The position numbers and the translations under genes were made by a program. A DNA stretch of 64,000 bases from Pseudomonadota bacterium (lineage in GTDB: Bacteria; Pseudomonadota; Gammaproteobacteria; Pseudomonadales; Pseudomonadaceae). The stretch covers positions 1-64,000 of the forward strand of contig JAEWGL010000221.1 of the NCBI GenBank assembly GCA_023388335.1. Direction: 5' to 3'. A model generated the notes under the pieces. That model was not told where the DNA came from. It made no database searches and saw nothing but the letters and a program-made list of their open reading frames with translations. Numbering within the stretch: the first letter of the stretch is position 1; each line of letters starts with the position of its first letter. This document shows positions 41,007-48,791 of the stretch, one piece after another.

Positions 41007-41711
41007 TTACCAGCCCAGCGTTTCCTTGAGAAAGGGGATGGTGAGCTTGCGCTGGGCCTGCAATGAGGCCTGATCGAGACGCTCGAGGAGGTCGAACAGT
41101 GCACTCATGCTCCGCGTCCCACGCGTAAGAATGAAGTGACCGACCTCGTCGGTCAGATGCAAGCCGCGGCGCGAGGCACGCAATTGCAGGGCGCGAAGCT
41201 TGTCTTCATCGGAAAGGCCGCGCATCTGGAAGATAAGTGCCAAGGTCAGGCGCGACTTGAGGTCGGGCAGTTTGACCGGCAGCTCACGGGGGGAACTGGA
41301 GGCGGCGATCAGCAGGCGCCGGCCACTGTCACGCAGGCGGTTGAAGAGGTGGAACATGGCCTCTTCCCAGTCCGGCTTGCCGGCAATCACGTGTAGATCA
41401 TCGAGACAGACCAGCTCGTACTGCTCAAGGTAGTCGAGTAGCTCGACACCGCGGTCGAGCAGCTGTGCCAGCGGCAGGTACACCGCCGGCTCACCCATCT
41501 GCTGGAAGCGCTGGCAAGCCGCCTGCAGCAGGTGACTGCGGCCAACACCCTGCTTGCCCCACAGGTAAATGAGGCTTTCGGTCCAGCCGGCGTCGGCTTC
41601 GCAAAGCCGCTCGACGTAGCCCAATGCCGCGGCATTGGCGCCCGGATAGTAGTTGATGAAGGTGGCGTCATCACGCAGACGCACACCCAAGGGCAACTGG
41701 ATCGGTTTCAT
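41007..41711 (-). CDS. hda: DnaA regulatory inactivator Hda
   Basis: The 234-aa AAA+ protein begins MKPIQLPLGVRL, whose QLPLG is the beta-clamp-binding motif. It has a P-loop GKQGVGRSHLL and the Walker B segment LVCLDDLHVI. With the DNA-loaded clamp it stimulates ATP hydrolysis by DnaA and so prevents re-initiation. I chose the ATG at 41711 because the clamp motif must be near the N-terminus. It is preceded on the same strand by the AI-2E family permease gene. Confidence 0.94.
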   Translation of the reverse strand: MKPIQLPLGVRLRDDATFINYYPGANAAALGYVERLCEADAGWTESLIYLWGKQGVGRSHLLQAACQRFQQMGEPAVYLPLAQLLDRGVELLDYLEQYELVCLDDLHVIAGKPDWEEAMFHLFNRLRDSGRRLLIAASSSPRELPVKLPDLKSRLTLALIFQMRGLSDEDKLRALQLRASRRGLHLTDEVGHFILTRGTRSMSALFDLLERLDQASLQAQRKLTIPFLKETLGW

Positions 41712-41837
41712 GCTGGCTGGGCGGTCGCGAACAACCACAGGGGGCCTTTAGTGAACAGTCTGCAAAGTCTATACCTGCCGCGCCGGTCGCACAATCGGCG
41801 CGCAGAAGAGCACAAGTAAAATCAAAGGCTTGCGCGG

Positions 41838-42911
41838 CTACAGCTTGGGGTCGACATCCCCGGCGTACATGTCCGACTCTTTATACAGGTCATGGACATG
41901 GCGCAGCAGCACCATGATCACCGCGGCCACGGGCAGGGCCAGGAGCACGCCGGTGAAGCCGAACAGCTCGCCACCGGCGAGGATGGCGAAGATCACCGCC
42001 ACCGGGTGCAGGCCGATGCGGTCGCCCACCAGCAAGGGTGTCAGCACCATGCCCTCGAGGGCCTGGCCAACCATGAACACGGCGACGATGCCGATCATCG
42101 CGTACGGATCGCCGCCAAACTGGAACAGCCCGGCGATGATCGCCGCGCCGATGCCGATGATGAACCCCATGTACGGCACGATGGCTGCCAGGCCCGCCAA
42201 CAGGCCGATCAGCAGGCCAAGCTCCAGCCCCACCAGCATCAGGCCGGCCGAATAGATCAGGCCCAGGGCGAGCATCACCAGCAGTTGCCCGCGCACGAAC
42301 GCACCCAGCACTTCATGGCATTCGCCCGCCAGCCGCGCCACCTGCGCCTCGCGCTGGCGCGGCAGCAGGCTGCGCAGCTTGCCCATCAGCACGTCCCAGT
42401 CGCGCAACAGGTAAAAACCGACCACCGGGATCAGTATCAGGTTCGCCAGCAAGCCCAGCAAGGCCAGGCCCGAGGCGGTAGCCTGAGACAGCACGATGCC
42501 GACGATGTCGGTGGTCTGGCCCATGTGCGCGCCAATCGCGGCCTTGATCTGGTCGAACCGCCAGAAGCCGTCGGCCAGGCCTAAACGGCTCTGCACCCAG
42601 GGCAAGGCCACATGTTGCAGCCAGTCGAGCATCTGCGGCGTCAGTTCATACAGGCGCACCAGCTGCTTGGCCAGCATCGGGATCAGCACCAGCAGCAAGG
42701 CCAGGAAAATCAGGGTGAACAAGGCAAACACCACCACCACGCCCCAGGTCCGCGAGAGGCCGAGGCGTTCGAGGCGATCGACCAGCGGGTCGGCCAGGTA
42801 GGCCAGGAGGATACCGACCAGAAACGGCGCGAGAATGCCATGCAGGACGTACAGCAGGACGGCGATCAGCAGGGCTATGCCCAGCCAGGCCCAACGGCGC
42901 ATATCGGTCAT
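41838..42911 (-). CDS. AI-2E/PerM family membrane permease
   Basis: The 357-aa protein has about eight transmembrane helices and the family segments GILLAYLADPLVDRLERLG, GFYLLRDWD and VPYMGFIIGIGAAIIAG. Members have been linked to autoinducer or ion transport; the substrate is unclear. It lies 11 nt downstream of the DUF2066 gene on the same strand and 126 nt before hda, so a DUF2066-permease-hda unit is likely. Confidence 0.92.
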   Translation of the reverse strand: MTDMRRWAWLGIALLIAVLLYVLHGILAPFLVGILLAYLADPLVDRLERLGLSRTWGVVVVFALFTLIFLALLLVLIPMLAKQLVRLYELTPQMLDWLQHVALPWVQSRLGLADGFWRFDQIKAAIGAHMGQTTDIVGIVLSQATASGLALLGLLANLILIPVVGFYLLRDWDVLMGKLRSLLPRQREAQVARLAGECHEVLGAFVRGQLLVMLALGLIYSAGLMLVGLELGLLIGLLAGLAAIVPYMGFIIGIGAAIIAGLFQFGGDPYAMIGIVAVFMVGQALEGMVLTPLLVGDRIGLHPVAVIFAILAGGELFGFTGVLLALPVAAVIMVLLRHVHDLYKESDMYAGDVDPKL

Positions 42912-42922
42912 TGTCCGTGCCC

Positions 42923-43987
42923 TTACCAGCGAAACCGCAGGCCATCGAACGGCGCGGGCGCAGTAACCTGCTCCGCGTCCGCGCTATTTTCCTGCGCCGT
43001 CGGTGCCGGGCTCGCGGGCGCGGCGGGTGTTTGCTCGGCGGGCAGCTCCTGAAGCTTGGCCAAGCCCAATTGCGCGCGCAGCTGCTCGCGGTTACCGGTG
43101 GCCTGGTAGACCAGGGTATCGCCGTCGACCTGCAGCAAGCGCCCGCCATAGGGCTCCAGTACGCGGCCGAGCTCAGCGTAGCGCGGCAGGTTCATGCCCT
43201 GTACCTGCACTTGCAGCTCGCTACTGGTTCCCGGACGGGTGACGAAGCGCGGCGCGAGACGGTTGCTGACCGCCAGCATCACCGCATCGGCCAAGGCGGC
43301 GGGATCCGCCCCTTCGGCCGTGCCCTGCTCGCGCTGGTCGCCCAGCCACAGCTGCCATTTGCCCTGCCATTTGCCATCGGCCTCGCTGGCGTGCACCGCC
43401 AGCAAGGCATCGGCGCCATAGCGTTCGGAAGCCTTGCGCAACGGCGCCGGGTCCTTGCTCTGCAGCTGCTCGGCGTCGGCGACCAGTTGCTCCTGCAGGT
43501 CGGCCAGCGGCAGGCGCAACGGCAAACCACGGTGCTGGGCGGCACGTCGCAGCAGCTCGGCGTTGCCCTGGCCACCGCCCACCAGGCGGCTGCCCTGGAC
43601 GCTGTCTTCCAGCCACCAGCCAAGAATCGACGGGCGATTGCTACCCCACAACGCGAGCCCGGCCTTGCGCAAGGCACGTTCGGTGCTGCCCGGGTCGAAC
43701 TCGACCAGCACGGTTTCCGGCGGGCCGGCCTCATAGCCGAACTGGCTGATGATCTGCTGTGGGTCCTTGCGCAGGGCCGCCAAGCCCGGGCTCTGCGCCG
43801 CCTTGGCATCGCCGGTCAGGCGCTGCACCAAGGTCTCGAGGGCCTTGCGCGTGGCCTGGGCGCGCGCCTCGGCACCCGTGCCGACCACCGGCTCACGCAC
43901 CTGATAAAGGCCGGAGACGGTCTCGGCCTGCGCGGCGAAACCGACCAAGGCCAGGCAAGCAACAGCCAGGTAGTTGAAAAAACGCAT
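42923..43987 (-). CDS. DUF2066 domain-containing exported protein
   Basis: The 354-aa protein has a signal peptide (MRFFNYLAVACLALVGFAAQAE) and then DUF2066 (VSGLYQVREPVVGTGAEARA). The C-terminus is rich in Pro and Ala (EQTPAAPASPAPTAQE). It is predicted periplasmic; the function of the family is not known. It is transcribed with the AI-2E family gene and is divergent from purM. Confidence 0.88.
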   Translation of the reverse strand: MRFFNYLAVACLALVGFAAQAETVSGLYQVREPVVGTGAEARAQATRKALETLVQRLTGDAKAAQSPGLAALRKDPQQIISQFGYEAGPPETVLVEFDPGSTERALRKAGLALWGSNRPSILGWWLEDSVQGSRLVGGGQGNAELLRRAAQHRGLPLRLPLADLQEQLVADAEQLQSKDPAPLRKASERYGADALLAVHASEADGKWQGKWQLWLGDQREQGTAEGADPAALADAVMLAVSNRLAPRFVTRPGTSSELQVQVQGMNLPRYAELGRVLEPYGGRLLQVDGDTLVYQATGNREQLRAQLGLAKLQELPAEQTPAAPASPAPTAQENSADAEQVTAPAPFDGLRFRW

Positions 43988-44335
43988 AAGGGATTCCTGT
44001 CCAGGTAACCAGATAACAAGCGGCGCCGAGGCCCGAAACCGCTGCTGTGACCATGGTGAAGGGAAAATGCTCCGTCACCGACGGCTAATTTCAGCCCCTT
44101 GCCTTTCCTATTACCTTATACAGGCTCTGGCGCGGCAACCAGTCGCGCAGTGTCAACCGATGTTTTTGGCTAATTTCGTCCCCTGCCCGTCGGCCCAAGG
44201 ATGGCCGCTGCACGGCAACCCTGATAAAATCGCGCGCCTTCGCAGACCAGCGACGTTCAGGCAGCCGCACCTTCAGATCCGGCCTTGACCGTTGCGGTCG
44301 ATTCCACGAATCCCTCCCTCCTAAAGGCCTGGATC
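43988..44335. other. Divergent promoter region of purM and the DUF2066 gene
   Basis: The 348-bp region has no gene. A near-perfect direct repeat beginning GGCTAATTTC and ending TGCC occurs at 44083-44103 and 44168-44187, about 85 bp apart. A TAAAAT -10-like box lies at about 44224. The repeats are candidate operators but match no motif I know. Confidence 0.5.
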
Positions 44336-45394
44336 ATGAGCAAGCAACCCTCCCTGAGCTACAAGGACGCCGGTGTAGACATCGACGCCGGTGAAGCATT
44401 GGTCGAACGCATCAAAGGCGTGGCCAAGCGCACGGCGCGCCCGGAAGTCATGGGCGGCCTGGGCGGCTTCGGCGCCCTCTGCGAGATCCCGGCCGGCTAC
44501 AAGCAGCCGGTGCTGGTCTCCGGCACCGACGGCGTTGGCACCAAGCTGCGCCTGGCGCTGAACCTGAACAAGCATGACAGCATCGGCCAGGACCTGGTCG
44601 CCATGTGTGTCAACGACCTGGTGGTCTGTGGTGCCGAGCCGCTGTTCTTCCTTGACTACTACGCCACCGGCAAGCTCAACGTCGATGTCGCCACCACCGT
44701 GGTCACCGGCATCGGTGCCGGTTGCGAGCTGGCCGGCTGCTCCCTGGTCGGCGGCGAAACCGCCGAGATGCCAGGCATGTACGAAGGCGAGGACTACGAC
44801 CTGGCGGGCTTCTGCGTCGGCGTGGTGGAGAAGGCCGAGATCATCGACGGTTCGAAGGTCGCCACCGGTGACGCACTGATCGCCCTGCCTTCCTCCGGCC
44901 CGCACTCCAACGGCTACTCGCTGATCCGCAAGATCATCGAAGTGTCCGGCGCCGACATCCAGAGCATCCAGCTCGACGGCAAGCCGCTGACCGAACTGCT
45001 GATGGCCCCGACCCGCATCTACGTCAAGCCGCTGCTGCAGCTGATAAAAGAGACCGGCGCGGTCAAGGCCATGGCCCACATCACCGGTGGCGGCCTGCTC
45101 GACAACATCCCGCGCGTGCTGCCAGAAGGCGCCCAGGCCGTGGTCGACGTCGCCAGCTGGGAACGCCCGGTGGTCTTCGACTGGCTGCAGCAGCAAGGTA
45201 ACGTCGATGAGCACGAGATGCACCGCGTGCTCAACTGCGGCGTCGGCATGGTCATCTGCGTGGCCCAGGACCAGGTCGAGCAGGCCCTGAAGACCCTGCG
45301 TGACGCCGGCGAGCAGCCGTGGGTCATCGGCCGCATCGCCGAGGCCGCCGAAGGCGCTGCCCAGGTCGAGCTGCAGAACCTCAAGGCGCACTGA
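44336..45394 (+). CDS. purM: Phosphoribosylformylglycinamidine cyclo-ligase
   Basis: The 352-aa cytosolic enzyme closes the imidazole ring to make aminoimidazole ribonucleotide (purine step 5). Motifs include LSYKDAGVDIDAG, VSGTDGVGTKLRLAL, GGETAEMPGMY and HITGGGLLDNIPRVLP. I chose the ATG at 44336 (MSKQPSLSYK), which fits the family length; the upstream in-frame extension is promoter DNA. Its TGA shares one base with the purN ATG (TGATG), so translation is coupled. Confidence 0.97.
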   Translation: MSKQPSLSYKDAGVDIDAGEALVERIKGVAKRTARPEVMGGLGGFGALCEIPAGYKQPVLVSGTDGVGTKLRLALNLNKHDSIGQDLVAMCVNDLVVCGAEPLFFLDYYATGKLNVDVATTVVTGIGAGCELAGCSLVGGETAEMPGMYEGEDYDLAGFCVGVVEKAEIIDGSKVATGDALIALPSSGPHSNGYSLIRKIIEVSGADIQSIQLDGKPLTELLMAPTRIYVKPLLQLIKETGAVKAMAHITGGGLLDNIPRVLPEGAQAVVDVASWERPVVFDWLQQQGNVDEHEMHRVLNCGVGMVICVAQDQVEQALKTLRDAGEQPWVIGRIAEAAEGAAQVELQNLKAH

Positions 45395-46047
45395 TGCCAA
45401 GCAAGACCTGTGATGTCGTGGTATTGCTGTCGGGTTCCGGCAGCAACCTGCAAGCATTGATCGACAGCAGCCGCGCCGAGGGCAACCCGGTGCGGATCCG
45501 CGCGGTGATTTCCAATCGCGCCGATGCCTACGGCCTAAAGCGGGCCGAGGCCGCCGGCATCGACACCGCGGTGCTGGAACACAGCGGCTTCGAGGGACGC
45601 GAAGCCTTCGACGCCGCGCTGATGCAACTGATCGACGGTTTCGCGCCTGACCTGGTGGTACTTGCCGGTTTCATGCGGATCCTCAGTGGTGGTTTCGTCC
45701 GTCACTATCAGGGGCGCCTGCTGAATATCCACCCTTCCCTGCTGCCCAAGTACAAAGGCCTGCACACCCATCAACGAGCGCTGGACGCCGGTGATGCGGA
45801 GCATGGCTGCACCGTGCACTTCGTCACCGAGGAACTCGATGGTGGACCCTTGGTCGTACAGGCTGCGGTAGCGGTCGCGCTGGATGACACCGCGCAGACC
45901 CTGGCTCAACGGGTTCATCGCCAGGAACACCAGATCTACCCGCTGGCGGTGCGCTGGTTTGCCGAAGGACGCTTGCATCTGGGCGTGCACGGTGCATTAC
46001 TGGATGGCAAGCCGCTGGCGGCCAGCGGTCATTTGATTCGACCCTAG
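45394..46047 (+). CDS. purN: Phosphoribosylglycinamide formyltransferase
   Basis: The 217-aa enzyme transfers a formyl group from 10-formyl-THF to GAR (purine step 3). It has the substrate loop LSGSGSNLQALID, LAGFMRIL, the catalytic Asn/His region NIHPSLLPKYKGLHTH and the C-terminal PLVVQAAV segment. The start at 45394 overlaps the purM stop by one base. A DUF3108 gene follows after 8 nt and may be cotranscribed. Confidence 0.97.
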   Translation: MPSKTCDVVVLLSGSGSNLQALIDSSRAEGNPVRIRAVISNRADAYGLKRAEAAGIDTAVLEHSGFEGREAFDAALMQLIDGFAPDLVVLAGFMRILSGGFVRHYQGRLLNIHPSLLPKYKGLHTHQRALDAGDAEHGCTVHFVTEELDGGPLVVQAAVAVALDDTAQTLAQRVHRQEHQIYPLAVRWFAEGRLHLGVHGALLDGKPLAASGHLIRP

Positions 46048-46055
46048 GAGATATT

Positions 46056-46766
46056 ATGCGTCGTGCCCTGCTCTTGGCTCTCGCCGTGCTTGCCCTGCCA
46101 CTCCAGGCAGCTGATCTGAAGCCCTTCTCGGCCAGTTACACCGCCGACTGGAAGCAACTGCCCATGAGCGGTACTGCCGCGCGCAGCCTGGAAAAGAATG
46201 CCAACGGTACCTGGAGCCTTAACTTCAAGGCTTCGATGATGATTGCCAGCCTGACCGAACAAAGCACGCTGCGCATGGAGAACGACACCTTGCTGCCACA
46301 GAGCTATCACTTCGAACGTGGCGGCTTGGGCAAGGCAAAGAAGGTCGACCTGGATTTCGACTGGAGCAGCAAGAAGGTCACCGGCAGCGACCGCGGCGAC
46401 GCGATCAACCTGCCGCTGAACCGCGGCGTGCTGGATAAGTCGTCCTACCAGCTGGCCCTGCAGCATGACGTGGCGGCTGGCAAGAAGAGCATGACCTACC
46501 AGGTGGTCGACGGTGACGAGATCGACACCTATGACTTCCGCGTCCTGGGCCTGGAAAAGATCGCCACCAAGACCGGCCAGGTCGAGGCAATCAAGGTCGA
46601 GCGCGTGCGCGACCCGAGCCAGAGCAAGCGCATCACCGAGCTGTGGTTCGCCAAGGACTGGGATTACCTGCTGGTGCAGCTGCGCCAGGTCGAAACCGAC
46701 GGCAAGGAGTATGTGATCGTGCTGCAGGATGGTACGGTCGATGGCAAATCGGTCAAGGGTAACTGA
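46056..46766 (+). CDS. DUF3108 domain-containing exported protein
   Basis: The 236-aa protein has a signal peptide (MRRALLLALAVLALPLQAAD) and a DUF3108 beta-rich domain starting LKPFSASYTADW. It is probably periplasmic. The family is often found next to purN in Pseudomonas, but its role is unknown. AGGAG lies 7 nt before the ATG. An intrinsic terminator follows. Confidence 0.9.
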   Translation: MRRALLLALAVLALPLQAADLKPFSASYTADWKQLPMSGTAARSLEKNANGTWSLNFKASMMIASLTEQSTLRMENDTLLPQSYHFERGGLGKAKKVDLDFDWSSKKVTGSDRGDAINLPLNRGVLDKSSYQLALQHDVAAGKKSMTYQVVDGDEIDTYDFRVLGLEKIATKTGQVEAIKVERVRDPSQSKRITELWFAKDWDYLLVQLRQVETDGKEYVIVLQDGTVDGKSVKGN

Positions 46767-46790
46767 CCGAGCCTGCCCTGCTGGACCCGG

Positions 46791-46817
46791 AACCCCGCCT
46801 TGAGCGGGGTTTCTTTT
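46791..46817 (+). terminator. Intrinsic terminator of purM-purN-DUF3108
   Basis: AACCCCGC (46791-46798) pairs with GCGGGGTT (46804-46811) around CTTGA and is followed by TCTTTTT. Confidence 0.9.
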
Positions 46818-46869
46818 TATGGGGAGTTTGCGGGGTGGTTTAGACCGGGTCTTGGGGAGTAGGTGCATG

Positions 46870-46924
46870 CCTTGAGTCTCAAGGACACCACAAGACCCAT
46901 TCTTGCATGAAACATCTTTCATGC
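46870..46924. promoter_or_regulatory. Two perfect palindromes upstream of the 58-aa gene
   Basis: CCTTGAG-T-CTCAAGG (46870-46884) and GCATGAAA-CATC-TTTCATGC (46905-46924) are both exact dyads, with centres about 37 bp apart, lying 87-141 bp upstream of the 58-aa gene. They could be operators; neither has a U tract. Confidence 0.5.
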
Positions 46925-47010
46925 CCCCTTTATTTACTTAGTCAGCTAACAAATTCTATAAAGAAGACCTGCGACATGGTGCCGCAGCTAACTGAAAGTG
47001 GAGTTTACCG

Positions 47011-47187
47011 ATGACTGTCCAAGTAACTGAGCGCGACGAATCGAAACTGTCCCACGAAGGCCTGGCCGCAGGTGTGCGGATCTGGGATGTGCACCAGCAA
47101 GGCCAGCTGGTTGGCATGTTCCACAACGAGCAAGAGGCCGAGAACTACCGGACGGAGTTGGAAGCGCTGGAGAGCCAGCGGGCTTGA
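47011..47187 (+). CDS. Small 58-aa protein of unknown function
   Basis: The translation starts MTVQVTERDESKLSHEGLAA, includes GVRIWDVHQQGQLVGMFHN and ends ELEALESQRA. It is soluble and acidic, with a beta-strand-like middle and a helical C-terminus. GGAG lies 9 nt upstream of the ATG, and codon use is typical of the genome. I recall similar short proteins in pseudomonads but no function. Eight perfect 7-bp repeats begin one base after its stop codon. Confidence 0.8.
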   Translation: MTVQVTERDESKLSHEGLAAGVRIWDVHQQGQLVGMFHNEQEAENYRTELEALESQRA

Positions 47188-47188
47188 G

Positions 47189-47320
47189 CTTCAAGCTTCA
47201 AGCTTCAAGCTTCAAGCTTCAAGCTTCAAGCTTCAAGCTTCAAGAAAAGCGGATCGGGTGAGTCACGCGATCTGCTTTTTTCTTGCCGCTTGAAGCTTGC
47301 CGCTTGCAGCTTGCCGTTGC
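47189..47320. repeat. Heptanucleotide-repeat stem-loop element, copy 3
   Basis: Eight perfect tandem CTTCAAG units (47189-47244) start one base after the stop of the 58-aa gene. A hairpin AAAAGCGGATCG...CGATCTGCTTTT (47245 to about 47279) follows, then CTTGCCG/CTTGAAG/CTTGCAG units in the opposite sense. The core hairpin with its A and T runs can act as a terminator in both directions between the convergent 58-aa and DUF2058 genes. Confidence 0.88.
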
Positions 47321-47324
47321 GGCT

Positions 47325-47864
47325 CTACCACATCAGATCGTCAGGGATGACGTAGGCCGCATACGGATCATCGGCATCCGGTTCTTCGACCTGGGTGTTG
47401 AGCAGCAGGATGCGCTGGGGATCACGCTCCTGAATCTTCAGCGCCGCTTCGCGCGGGATCACTTCGTAACCACCGCCATGGGCGACGATCGCCAGTGAGC
47501 CACTGCTCAGCTTGCTGCGCATGAGGGCGTTGACGGCAATGCGCTTGACCTTCTTGTCATCAACGAAGTTGTAGTAGTCCTCGGTGGTGAGCTTGGGCAG
47601 GCGCGACGCTTCGATCAATTGCTTGACCTGGGCGGCGCGAGCCTTCTGCTCGGCCTTTTCCTGCTGCTGGCGGTTCAGCTCCTGGTCGCGCTTGGCCTTT
47701 TCGGCCAGTGCTTCCTTGGCTTGACGCTGCTGGGTATCGTCGACTTCGACCTGGCCTTTTTGCTCCAGGCGCTTTTGTTTCTTTTCAGCTTTGGTGACCT
47801 GCTTGACCTGTTTCTGATTGACCAGACCGGCCTTGAGCAATTGGTCGCGAAGGGAAAGGCTCAT
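47325..47864 (-). CDS. DUF2058 domain-containing protein (YaiL-like)
   Basis: The 179-aa soluble protein begins MSLSLRDQLLKAGLVNQKQ and has a long, highly charged coiled coil (about residues 20-95, rich in Lys, Gln and Glu). A C-terminal globular part with YYNFVDDKKVKRIAV and HGGGYEVIPREAALKI follows. These are the marks of DUF2058. Its role is unknown; the basic coiled coil suggests nucleic-acid or ribosome contact. It lies 26 nt downstream of mazG on the same strand. Confidence 0.9.
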   Translation of the reverse strand: MSLSLRDQLLKAGLVNQKQVKQVTKAEKKQKRLEQKGQVEVDDTQQRQAKEALAEKAKRDQELNRQQQEKAEQKARAAQVKQLIEASRLPKLTTEDYYNFVDDKKVKRIAVNALMRSKLSSGSLAIVAHGGGYEVIPREAALKIQERDPQRILLLNTQVEEPDADDPYAAYVIPDDLMW

Positions 47865-47890
47865 GGATGTTCACTCACTTATGCAACACC

Positions 47891-48724
47891 TCAGCCGCAG
47901 CTGGGCAGGTTCTTTTCCTGACGTTTGGCTTCGCCCCAGAGGGCATCCAGGTCGTCGAGGGTACAGTCTTCGATGGGGCGCCCGCTATCGCGCAATGCTT
48001 GCTCGATAAATCGGAAACGTCGCTCGAATTTTCGGTTGGCACCGCGCAGGGCATTTTCCGGGTCCAGTTTCAGGTGCCGGGCCAGGTTGACGGTGGCAAA
48101 CAGCAAATCGCCAACTTCGTCCTCCAAGGCCTGCGAGTCGCCGTCGGCCATGGCCTGCAGCACTTCGTCGAGCTCTTCGCGGACCTTGTCCAGCACCGGC
48201 AGGGCATCGGGCCAGTCGAAACCGACCTGGGCGGCGCGCTTTTGCAACTTCGCCGCACGCGACAACGCCGGCAGGGCCGACGGCACGTCGTCGAGTAGCG
48301 ACAGTTGTTCAGGCACGCCTTTTTCGGCGCGTTCCTGGGCCTTGATCTCTTCCCAGCGCTGCTTGACCTGGGCCTCGCTCAAGCTCGGGGTGTCCAGCGG
48401 CGCATGCAGCTCGCCGGTGGGAAAGACATGCGGGTGGCGGCGGATCAGCTTGTGGGTGATGGCATCGACCACGCCGGAAAACTCGAAGCGCCCCTCCTCC
48501 CGGGCCAGCTGGCTGTAGTAGACCACCTGGAACAGCAGGTCGCCCAGTTCACCCTGCAGGTGCTGGAAATCGCCACGCTCGATGGTGTCGGCGACTTCGT
48601 AGGCTTCCTCGAGGGTATGCGGGACGATACTGGCGTAATCCTGCTTGAGGTCCCACGGGCAGCCGTGCTGCGGGTGACGCAGGTGGGCCATCAGGTGCAG
48701 CAGGTCATCGAGGGTGTAGGTCAT
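47891..48724 (-). CDS. mazG: Nucleoside triphosphate pyrophosphohydrolase MazG
   Basis: The 277-aa protein has two MazG domains with metal-binding E-x-x-E/E-x-x-D motifs, first in LEEAYEVADTIE with ELGDLLFQVVYYSQ, then in REELDEVLQAM with DEVGDLLFATVNLAR. It hydrolyses NTPs and dNTPs to monophosphates and in E. coli lowers ppGpp under stress, which fits its place directly behind relA. AGAAGGA precedes the ATG. A perfect 13-bp hairpin separates it from relA. Confidence 0.95.
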   Translation of the reverse strand: MTYTLDDLLHLMAHLRHPQHGCPWDLKQDYASIVPHTLEEAYEVADTIERGDFQHLQGELGDLLFQVVYYSQLAREEGRFEFSGVVDAITHKLIRRHPHVFPTGELHAPLDTPSLSEAQVKQRWEEIKAQERAEKGVPEQLSLLDDVPSALPALSRAAKLQKRAAQVGFDWPDALPVLDKVREELDEVLQAMADGDSQALEDEVGDLLFATVNLARHLKLDPENALRGANRKFERRFRFIEQALRDSGRPIEDCTLDDLDALWGEAKRQEKNLPSCG

Positions 48725-48743
48725 GGATCAATCCTTCTGCCAC

Positions 48744-48778
48744 GCAATCGGCCTGCCCCAGGGGAGCAGGCCGATTGC
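48744..48778 (-). other. Perfect 13-bp hairpin between relA and mazG
   Basis: GCAATCGGCCTGC (48744-48756) and GCAGGCCGATTGC (48766-48778) pair perfectly around a 9-nt loop. There is no U tract on the relA strand, so it may be a weak terminator or an mRNA processing or stability element within the relA-mazG transcript. Confidence 0.65.
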
Positions 48779-48791
48779 ATGAGGTACGGCC

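Noticed and set aside
47189..47244. CRISPR or coding repeat
   Set aside because: The 7-bp units are directly contiguous with no spacers, and lie after a stop codon.
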